DNA of 18,646 nt from Verrucomicrobia bacterium UBA673 (GTDB taxonomy: Bacteria > Verrucomicrobiota > Verrucomicrobiia > Limisphaerales > UBA1096): positions 3,791 to 22,436 of the forward strand of contig DBNL01000147.1 in assembly GCA_002299785.1 (NCBI GenBank), read 5' to 3'. The translations under genes were made by a program, and so were the position numbers. The first letter of the stretch is position 1, and each line of letters starts with the position of its first letter. The notes below the pieces were generated by a model. That model was not told the origin of the DNA and ran no database searches. It was given only the letters and a program-made list of their open reading frames with translations. Of the stretch, positions 12,934 to 18,646 are shown one piece after another.

Positions 12934-14085
12934 TCACAAAGCCTCGAGCAGTTGGTGCAGCTCGGCAGGCGTATTGTAAAAATGTGGTGAGAGCCGGATG
13001 AGTTTCGAGCCGCCGCGCATCACTCGCAGCGAGACGGTCACGCCTGCTTGGTCAAGCCGGGCCTGCAGTGCGGCCATGTCTTCGCCCGGCTTGCTGAAGG
13101 CCACTATCCCGCTGGCGTTGGCCTCCGGCACATCGGAGTGCAGCACATCGTAGCCTTTGGCCAGCAGTTCAGGCAGGAGGAGCCGCCGCTTGGCCAGGAG
13201 GTCGGCGGCTATCTTGTCTAAGCCGAGCGCATCGAGCAGTTGAAGCGAGGCTTGGTGCCCGACGATGCCGAGCAGGTTGGCTGTGCCAGCCTCGTACCGC
13301 CGTCCGTCCGGCTTGTAGTTAAGGGTTTCCTGCGCGATGAAATCCGGGCAACTCAAGTTATGCCAGCCCTGCACCACCGGCTTCAGCTGATCCTGCATTT
13401 CACGCTTCACGTAAAGGATGCCGGCCGAGCACGGGCCGAGCATCCACTTGTGCGCGTCTGCGGCGAGGAAATCCACGTGCTCGACCGGCGTTGGGAACGC
13501 GCCCACCGTCTGGATACCATCGACACAAAAGAGTATGCCGCGCGAGCGCAACTCGCGGCCGATTGCTCCAATGTCGATTCGGTAGCCGGACACGTAATGG
13601 CATGATGCCAGCGCCGCCATGCGGGTGCGCGGGTCGATCAGCTCAAACACGTCCTTCGGCTCGATCCGGCCGGGTGCGCCCGGCTCAATCCGCTTCAACT
13701 TGACGCCCTTTTCGGCCAGTGCCATCCACGGGTAAACGTTTGATGGGTAGTCGTCGCCGTGCACGATGATGTTGTCGCCTGGCTGCCAGTCGATGCCCTG
13801 CGCGATGAAGCTCAGGCCAAGCGATGTCGGCCCGACCAGTGCGATCTCGCACAACTCCGCCCCGAGCAGATTGGAGGCGAGTTGGCGGGTGTCGCGCAAC
13901 AGGTTTGCTGGCACGAAATTCTCTTGGTCGCCACCGGTGCCGGCGGCGGCGTAATCGCTCACGGCATCGCGCGCACAGGCTGGCAACGGGCAGACTGCCG
14001 CGTGGGCGAGGTAGGCTGTTTCACGTGCGACCGGGAATTCGCGCAGCCGTAGCGCCTCATCAGCTTGGATTTGTTCGATGGTCAT
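12934..14085 (-). CDS. Class-V PLP aminotransferase / cysteine-desulfurase-like protein
   Basis: A 383-residue fold-type I PLP enzyme. The cofactor lysine is Lys213 in ADAHKWMLGP, and the Asp contacting the pyridine nitrogen is Asp189 in FCVDGIQTVGAFP. VGPTSLGLSFIAQG (84-97) fits the phosphate-binding segment and HGDDYPSN (109-116) is typical of the isopenicillin-epimerase/selenocysteine-lyase-like branch. The exact substrate cannot be told. No SufS-type active-site cysteine loop is obvious, so it is more likely an amino acid lyase, epimerase or transaminase than an Fe-S sulfur donor. It is last of a minus-strand trio, 24 bases after the unrecognised 173-residue gene, and meets the MFS transporter tail to tail. 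Confidence 0.9.
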   Translation of the reverse strand: MTIEQIQADEALRLREFPVARETAYLAHAAVCPLPACARDAVSDYAAAGTGGDQENFVPANLLRDTRQLASNLLGAELCEIALVGPTSLGLSFIAQGIDWQPGDNIIVHGDDYPSNVYPWMALAEKGVKLKRIEPGAPGRIEPKDVFELIDPRTRMAALASCHYVSGYRIDIGAIGRELRSRGILFCVDGIQTVGAFPTPVEHVDFLAADAHKWMLGPCSAGILYVKREMQDQLKPVVQGWHNLSCPDFIAQETLNYKPDGRRYEAGTANLLGIVGHQASLQLLDALGLDKIAADLLAKRRLLLPELLAKGYDVLHSDVPEANASGIVAFSKPGEDMAALQARLDQAGVTVSLRVMRGGSKLIRLSPHFYNTPAELHQLLEAL

Positions 14086-14109
14086 CTCGAGCTGAAAAAT
14101 TGAAAAACT

Positions 14110-14631
14110 CTACTTTATGAGCAGCGAGCAGTCCTTGCTCGAATCCTGATCGAGGCAGGTGCGGAGATAGGAGACAATCTGTCCGTGCATCCAGCGACAG
14201 CGGCCGCACCAGCGCTGCGCACCGACGATCTGCTTGACGCAATCCTTCAGTCCGCTGAACTGGATGACATTGGGCGATCGGCGGAGGTTAGCCCGTACTT
14301 CATCGCGGAGTCGCTGAAAGAAAAATAGCTCGAAACCCTGGCCGGTCGTCTCCGTGGCAAGTTGGCAAAGATCCGTTTGTTCGACACGCAAGTTCACCCG
14401 AGGATCCTCGTCGAACACCACGTCGAACCCGAACCCCTGGAGTACCTTGCCGAGTGCGCAGGAGAATTGATCGACCGACACGCTGGAGTACTCTTGCTCC
14501 TCGCGAAAGTAGTAGACCACAGCCTTGAGCGCCTCTTGAATGGTCTGCGGCTCGATGAGGTTGATGGCGTCCCCCAGCAACTCTTCGGTAATGGCCTCGG
14601 CCGAGCAGGGGAGCAACTCCCCGGACGACAT
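14110..14631 (-). CDS. Unrecognised 173-residue protein coupled to nrdR
   Basis: The start chosen is the ATG at 14631, one base beyond the nrdR stop (TAG at 14633-14635), which implies coupled translation. Longer starts to 14712 would overlap nrdR and add sequence that looks like a frame shadow. The N-terminal half is acidic and helical (LLGDAINLIEPQTIQEALKA, 18-37, then YYFREEQEYSS). The C-terminal half carries six of the eight cysteines, including WCGRCRWM (141-148), Cys131, Cys159 and Cys168, so metal or Fe-S binding is possible. I recognise no family. No signal peptide or membrane helix is seen. Its place between a ribonucleotide reductase regulator and an aminotransferase gives no clear role. 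Confidence 0.75.
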   Translation of the reverse strand: MSSGELLPCSAEAITEELLGDAINLIEPQTIQEALKAVVYYFREEQEYSSVSVDQFSCALGKVLQGFGFDVVFDEDPRVNLRVEQTDLCQLATETTGQGFELFFFQRLRDEVRANLRRSPNVIQFSGLKDCVKQIVGAQRWCGRCRWMHGQIVSYLRTCLDQDSSKDCSLLIK

Positions 14632-14632
14632 C

Positions 14633-15118
14633 CTAAAAACCAGGTAGTTTGATCGTAGCTGTATCATCCCGATCAGCGAATTTCTGAACCGCCTCCAGAA
14701 ACTCGGCTGCACTGTCGAAGCGCCAGTATACGCTGGCGAATCGGACGTAAGCGACGCCGTCCAGTTGCTTGAGCTTCTCCATCACCTTGCGGCCGATAAC
14801 TTTTGAAGGGACTTCGCCGTCAAATTCATCATACAATTCATCCACGACCTCGCGGATCATCTGCTCGATCGCCTCGGCGCTGACGGGGCGTTTTTGGCAA
14901 GCTATGCTGATACCCGACTCGAGCTTTTCCCGCGTGAAGCGCTCGCGGGCACCACCGTCCTTGATCACCATCAGGTTGCCGCGCTCGATCTCCTCGTAGG
15001 TCGTGTAGCGCTGTGTGCACTTTAGACATTCGCGGCGGCGGCGAATAGCCAGCCCATCCTTGGATAACCGGGAATCAATTACCTTGTCATCAACACAACC
15101 GCATTTCGAGCAACGCAT
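14633..15118 (-). CDS. nrdR: Transcriptional repressor NrdR
   Basis: The 161-residue regulator represses ribonucleotide reductase genes in response to nucleotide state. It has the Zn ribbon (Cys3, Cys6, Cys31 and Cys34 in MRCSKCG and ECLKC) followed by the RYTTYE linker. An ATP-cone follows (VIKDGGARERFTREKLESGI, about 51-70), ending with YVRFASVYW. Length is normal. ATG at 15118 is chosen because MRCSKCG is the universal start; the frame extends six codons further to 15136 without support. Two NrdR-box-like sites lie just upstream (15131-15146 and 15162-15177), which points to self-regulation. No ribonucleotide reductase gene is in the window. Confidence 0.97.
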   Translation of the reverse strand: MRCSKCGCVDDKVIDSRLSKDGLAIRRRRECLKCTQRYTTYEEIERGNLMVIKDGGARERFTREKLESGISIACQKRPVSAEAIEQMIREVVDELYDEFDGEVPSKVIGRKVMEKLKQLDGVAYVRFASVYWRFDSAAEFLEAVQKFADRDDTATIKLPGF

Positions 15119-15130
15119 AATCTCAAGCCA

Positions 15131-15177
15131 ACACAATTGAGTGTGCTCGCCGAAGAAGAGGGCACAATATGTAGTGT
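15131..15177 (-). promoter_or_regulatory. Pair of NrdR boxes upstream of nrdR
   Basis: GCACAATATGTAGTGT at 15162-15177 matches the published NrdR consensus ACACWATATATWGTGT at 14 of 16 positions. ACACAATTGAGTGTGC at 15131-15146 matches at 12 of 16. Their starts are 31 bases apart, about three helical turns, the spacing usual for paired NrdR boxes. The nearer one is 13 bases upstream of the nrdR start codon. A TTGACA-like hexamer at 15177-15182 (minus strand) could be the -35 element. The region is shared with the divergent ThuA-rhodanese gene, so that gene could also be affected. Confidence 0.7.
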
Positions 15178-15300
15178 GTCAATAGCTTAAAATGAGTTTT
15201 TTGCACATCTTGTTCACCATGTTTCCATACTGTCGGCTGGACACCTTGGCTATCATGGGGAATCTTTACCCCACCAAATTTGGGATCCTCTTTTTTACTT

Positions 15301-16392
15301 ATGAAATATCTGACTAAATTTGCCTTCTTCGTGGCTTGGCTTTTTTTGTGCGCGGCCAACCTTCTAGCCGTTGAAACCAAGCCGCACATCGTCCTGCTCA
15401 GCGGCGAGTCGCTCTACGGCTCGGCGACCACGCTGCCCAAGTTTGCTAAGCGGCTGGAGCAGCAGTATGGCTATCGCTGCACGACGATTATTCGCAACGA
15501 GGAACACCGGTTCCCGAGTCTCGATGCGCTTGACCAAGCCGATCTCGTAGTTCTCTTCGCACGCCGAATGCAGCTCCCTGTCGAACAGCTTGGCCAAGTG
15601 AAGCGATACGTCGAGTCTGGCAGGCCGATCATCGGCCTGCGCACCGCCAGCCACGCGATCCAAAACTGGCTCGATTTCGACAAACTCGTCCTCGGCGGCA
15701 ATTACCGTGGCCATCATAAGAATAAATTGTCCGGAAACGCCTCCGTCGTGCCGCTGGCGAAGGGGAACCCGATCCTAAGCGGCGTCGCGGACGAATTCAA
15801 AATGGGAGGTTCGCTTTATAAAAACACTCCGTTGGCCAATGCAGCCAAGCCACTGCTCAGCGGCTTGGTCGCGGGCTACCCCTCCGAGCCGGTGGCGTGG
15901 ACGCACAGTTACAAGGGCAATCGCACCTTTTACACATCGCTAGGGCACGTCGATGATTTCGCCAACCCAAACTTTCATAAGCTCGTCACCAACGCCATAA
16001 CCTGGTGTCTCGGGGTCGAGGCCAAGCCAAGCGCCGCCGACATTGCGGCCAAGTACGGCGTCGAAGCCGGCGAGCCATTACGCATCGGGGTTGCGCTGTT
16101 CGATAAAATGTGGCGAGACGACAAACTCACGCTGCTCGACGTCCGCACCATGCCTGAGTACCAGGCCGGCCACCTCCCCGGCACCCGGTGGATCGACTGG
16201 TTCTCGCCTGCTTTCGCTGACGAGGTGGCCAATCTTGACAAGGGCAAATTCTATCTCGTCTATTGCGCTGGGGGCGTCCGCAGTGCGCGCGCCTGCAAAA
16301 AAATGACCGGGATGGGCTTTAAGTATCTCGTCGATCTCGCCCCCGGTTTCAAGGGGTGGAAAGCCGCCGACAAGGCGATAGAGAAACCGTGA
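15301..16392 (+). CDS. Exported ThuA-like protein fused to a rhodanese domain
   Basis: A 363-residue protein with an N-terminal signal sequence (hydrophobic residues 8-24, ending AVETKP). Residues about 28-240 form a ThuA-like, glutamine-amidotransferase-type fold with IVLLSGESLYG at the start, GLRTASHAI (112-120) and the late VAWTHSYKGNRTFYTSLGH. Residues about 255-358 form a rhodanese domain with LLDVRTMPEYQAGHLPG (278-294) and the active loop YCAGGVRSA, whose Cys322 would accept sulfur. ThuA-like proteins are abundant in this bacterial group and usually linked to carbohydrate turnover; the fusion suggests a periplasmic redox or sulfur role, which is inference. ATG at 15301 fits the signal peptide. 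It shares a four-base GTGA overlap with pdxH. Confidence 0.85.
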   Translation: MKYLTKFAFFVAWLFLCAANLLAVETKPHIVLLSGESLYGSATTLPKFAKRLEQQYGYRCTTIIRNEEHRFPSLDALDQADLVVLFARRMQLPVEQLGQVKRYVESGRPIIGLRTASHAIQNWLDFDKLVLGGNYRGHHKNKLSGNASVVPLAKGNPILSGVADEFKMGGSLYKNTPLANAAKPLLSGLVAGYPSEPVAWTHSYKGNRTFYTSLGHVDDFANPNFHKLVTNAITWCLGVEAKPSAADIAAKYGVEAGEPLRIGVALFDKMWRDDKLTLLDVRTMPEYQAGHLPGTRWIDWFSPAFADEVANLDKGKFYLVYCAGGVRSARACKKMTGMGFKYLVDLAPGFKGWKAADKAIEKP

Positions 16393-17021
16393 GAACCCAC
16401 GAAGAATCCAACCCGCACGGCTTGAGCGATGCATTCGGTGACGAGGCACGGCCGATGCCGCTGTTCAAATCCTGGTACGCAGAGGCGGGTCGAACTGACC
16501 CGGCCAACCCAACGGCGTTTGCTTTGGCAACGGCTGGCGCCAGCAGCAAGCCCAGCGTGCGCATGCTGCTACTCAAGGGCGCCGACGAAAGCGGCTTTGT
16601 GTTTTACACCAACTTGAACAGCAATAAAGCCGCTGAGCTGAGGGAGAATCCCTATGCCTCGATGTGCTTTCACTGGGAAAATCTGCTTCGGCAAATTCGC
16701 ATCAGTGGCCCTGTCACACGGGTCAGCGACGCGGAGGCAGACGCCCACTTCGCCAGCCGCGATCACGGCAGCCGCGTCGGCGCTTGGGCGTCGCTGCAAT
16801 CGTCGTCGATGGTTTCCCGCGCCGAGTTGCGGCAACGTTTAGCGGAGTTGCAGGCCGAGTATCCGGAGGGCAGCGAAGTGCCCCGTCCGCCACATTGGTC
16901 CGGTTGGCGTCTGGAACCCGGTGAGGTCGAATTCTGGCTCAACGGCGCCGACCGCCTGCATGAGCGGCTGCTTTACAGAAAGGCCGGCGACGGCTGGGAA
17001 AGATCCATTCTTTATCCCTGA
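16389..17021 (+). CDS. pdxH: Pyridoxamine/pyridoxine 5'-phosphate oxidase
   Basis: A 210-residue FMN enzyme that oxidises pyridoxamine or pyridoxine phosphate to PLP. Family segments are SVRMLLLKG (56-64), FYTNLNSNKAAEL (72-84), RQIRISGPV (101-109) and FASRDHGSRVGAWAS (121-135). The substrate and FMN region is WSGWRLEPGEVEFW...DRLHERLLY (170-196). The C-terminus is RSILYP, where many relatives end in R-L-x-P, so the usual arginine position is shifted or lost. The start is GTG at 16389, overlapping the TGA of the upstream ThuA-rhodanese gene; the extension to 16356 runs within that gene and is rejected. RibD and RibE follow, which supply riboflavin for its FMN cofactor. Confidence 0.94.
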   Translation: MRTHEESNPHGLSDAFGDEARPMPLFKSWYAEAGRTDPANPTAFALATAGASSKPSVRMLLLKGADESGFVFYTNLNSNKAAELRENPYASMCFHWENLLRQIRISGPVTRVSDAEADAHFASRDHGSRVGAWASLQSSSMVSRAELRQRLAELQAEYPEGSEVPRPPHWSGWRLEPGEVEFWLNGADRLHERLLYRKAGDGWERSILYP

Positions 17022-17056
17022 CCCTTTGCCAACAGAGCCGTCTGAGATTGTCTCCG

Positions 17057-18184
17057 ATGCCAAGCGATGAACAACTGATGCGGGATGCGTTGCGCCTGGC
17101 CAGGCGGGCGCGGGGCGAGACGTCGCCCAACCCTCTCGTGGGGGCCGTCCTGGCCAAGCGCGGGAATATCATCGGGCGCGGTTGGCATCGGCGCGCCGGT
17201 TTCCCGCATGCCGAGGTCGAGGTGATCGCCGATGCCAAGCGCAAAGGCAACCCGACCAAAGGCGCCACGCTTTACGTCACGCTTGAGCCGTGCTCGACCA
17301 GCGGCCGCACGCCACCATGCACACACTCCATCATCAGAGCCGGCATCTCGCGGGTGGTCGTTGCGGCGACCGATCCCAATCCCGAACATGCCGGCCGAGC
17401 CTTTCGGTGGCTCAAGCGCAAAGACATTGCCGTTGAGCATGGCTTGTTGGCGGAACAGGCCGCCGAAATCAATGTTGCGTTTAACCACTGGATCACGGCT
17501 GGGCTACCGTTCGTGACGGTGAAGGCGGCGATGACGCTCGACGGCAAAATCGCCACTGCCAGCGGCGAGTCGAAATGGATCACCGGCCCGGAGGCGCGAC
17601 GCGAGGGAATGAAACTTCGGCACGAAGCCGACGCTATTATCGTCGGCGTAAACACGATCCTCGCCGACAACCCGAGCCTGACGCTGCGCGATGTCCGCCG
17701 CCCCAAGGCCGAGTGGCGTGGGCCGGCCCTGCGGCGCATCGTGCTCGATCCGCGAGCGCGCACGCCGCTTGGCTCGTGGGTGATGGGTGACGAGTTCGCC
17801 GAACAAACGACAGTCGTTGTTTCGCGCGATGCCCCGTCTGGGCGCTTGGCCAAGCTGAAGCAGCGATGCCGCGTGATCACCTGTCCCCTGTCCAAGCGAG
17901 GTTTCAATCTCAAGTCGCTGCTCCGCAAACTGGGCCGACAGGACTGCACGCATCTACTCGTCGAGGGTGGCGGCGAAACGAATGCCGCGTTCATCGAGGC
18001 CGGCTTAGCCAGTCGCGTGGCATTTTTTTACGCGCCGAAAATTCTCGGCGGTCGCGACGCCCGGACGGCTGTCGCCGGCGAAGGGTTGCCATTAGCCAAT
18101 GGGCTACAGCTCGAAAAAATCCGCTGGAGAAATCTTGGCCCCGACCTGATGCTTACCGCCCGCGTCGCCGACGCGCAGCCCTGA
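17057..18184 (+). CDS. ribD: Bifunctional riboflavin deaminase/reductase RibD
   Basis: A 375-residue two-domain enzyme for the second and third steps of riboflavin synthesis. The N-terminal deaminase has His51-Ala-Glu53 (PHAEVEVI) and the zinc ligands Cys79 and Cys88 in EPCSTSGRTPPC. NPLVGAVL at 25-32 is typical. The C-terminal reductase starts near residue 150 with KAAMTLDGKIAT, followed by ITGPEARREGMKLRHEADAI, VGVNTILADNPSLT and LLVEGGGETNAAF. Length is normal. ATG at 17057 is preferred over a TTG at 17048. It starts 35 bases after pdxH and is followed two bases later by ribE, so the three probably share an mRNA. No FMN riboswitch is visible in the short gap. Confidence 0.96.
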   Translation: MPSDEQLMRDALRLARRARGETSPNPLVGAVLAKRGNIIGRGWHRRAGFPHAEVEVIADAKRKGNPTKGATLYVTLEPCSTSGRTPPCTHSIIRAGISRVVVAATDPNPEHAGRAFRWLKRKDIAVEHGLLAEQAAEINVAFNHWITAGLPFVTVKAAMTLDGKIATASGESKWITGPEARREGMKLRHEADAIIVGVNTILADNPSLTLRDVRRPKAEWRGPALRRIVLDPRARTPLGSWVMGDEFAEQTTVVVSRDAPSGRLAKLKQRCRVITCPLSKRGFNLKSLLRKLGRQDCTHLLVEGGGETNAAFIEAGLASRVAFFYAPKILGGRDARTAVAGEGLPLANGLQLEKIRWRNLGPDLMLTARVADAQP

Positions 18185-18186
18185 AA

Positions 18187-18646
18187 ATGTTCACCGGACT
18201 CGTCGAGGAAACAGGCAGGATCGAAGCCATCGAACACGGCGTCAACGCCGTGACTCTGACGGTCTCGGCGGACGTTTGTCTCGGCGGCACGAACACCGGT
18301 GACAGCATCGCCGTTAACGGCTGCTGCCTCACCGCCATCAAGGTGATAAAACGCGGCAAGTCGCGCAGCTTTCAATTCGACCTGCTGCGCGAGACGTGGG
18401 ATGTGACCAACCTCAGCTCGCTGCGCCGAGGCTCGGCGGTCAACCTCGAGCGGGCGTTGGCGCTTGGCCAGCGGATGGGGGGGCATTTCGTCACCGGCCA
18501 CGTCGATGCGGTTGGCAAGATTCGCAAGTGGGAAAAGCAGGGCAAAGACTGGCTCCTCGACGTTGATGCGTCGTCGTCGCTGATGACCGGTTTTGTACGA
18601 AAAGGCTCGGTGGCGATCGACGGCATTAGCCTTACGGTGGCCAAGC
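18187..18646 (+). CDS. ribE: Riboflavin synthase alpha chain (5' part, cut by window end)
   Basis: The frame opens with ATG at 18187, two bases after the ribD stop, and is still open at the window edge after 153 codons. It begins MFTGLVEETG, the family start, and carries VNGCCLTA (43-50). The second lumazine-binding repeat begins with HFVTGHVDAVG (100-110). VAIDGISLTV (142-151) then mirrors the first repeat. The enzyme converts two 6,7-dimethyl-8-ribityllumazine molecules to riboflavin, the last step of the pathway. The missing C-terminus lies beyond the window. Confidence 0.95.
   Translation, partial: MFTGLVEETGRIEAIEHGVNAVTLTVSADVCLGGTNTGDSIAVNGCCLTAIKVIKRGKSRSFQFDLLRETWDVTNLSSLRRGSAVNLERALALGQRMGGHFVTGHVDAVGKIRKWEKQGKDWLLDVDASSSLMTGFVRKGSVAIDGISLTVAK

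Overview
The window shows two kinds of DNA. Bases 1 to about 2380 are strongly AT-rich, hold one convincing gene (a SAM methyltransferase) and are full of inverted and direct repeats. From about 2385 to the end the DNA is GC-richer, densely coded and bacterial. Glycine-cleavage T and H proteins, NrdR, PdxH, RibD-RibE, a ThuA-rhodanese fusion, a PQQ-type beta-propeller and two related lipoproteins suggest a Gram-negative of the Planctomycetes-Verrucomicrobia group, most likely Verrucomicrobiota. That placement is an inference from gene content and style; no rRNA or marker gene here proves it.

Layout. 1-2380: AT-rich island with an orphan methyltransferase (810-1556, minus), two doubtful small ORFs and many hairpins. 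An 11-base direct repeat lies near both ends (15-25 and 2364-2374). 2385-6786: four minus-strand genes, read right to left: exported PQQ-repeat propeller, HemN/HemW-like radical SAM protein, UbiC-like chorismate lyase, and a flavin-dependent halogenase-like oxidoreductase. The last three are nearly touching or overlapping, and a strong hairpin follows. 7025-8574: gcvT-gcvH (minus). 8762-11625: two tandem paralogous coiled-coil lipoproteins, each followed by a similar terminator. 11716-12933: MFS transporter, meeting a class-V aminotransferase tail to tail. 12934-15118 (minus): nrdR, an unrecognised 173-residue protein, then the aminotransferase; two NrdR-box-like sites lie just upstream of nrdR. 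15301 to the end: ThuA-rhodanese fusion, pdxH, ribD and ribE (cut by the window edge).

How the genes may work together. The chorismate lyase and halogenase-like pair recalls the 4-hydroxybenzoate-then-halogenate logic of the marine bmp5/bmp6 phenol pathway. Here it sits with an unassigned radical SAM enzyme and a propeller protein, and is the best candidate for an undescribed biosynthetic system. On the right, RibD and RibE make riboflavin, the precursor of the FMN used by PdxH, and PdxH makes the PLP used by the aminotransferase.

A separate genome-scale signal is the palindrome CTTGGCCAAG, often extended to CGCTTGGCCAAGCG. It recurs through the GC-rich part in several genes and one intergenic site, is absent from the AT-rich island, and behaves like a highly iterated palindrome of the HIP1 type.
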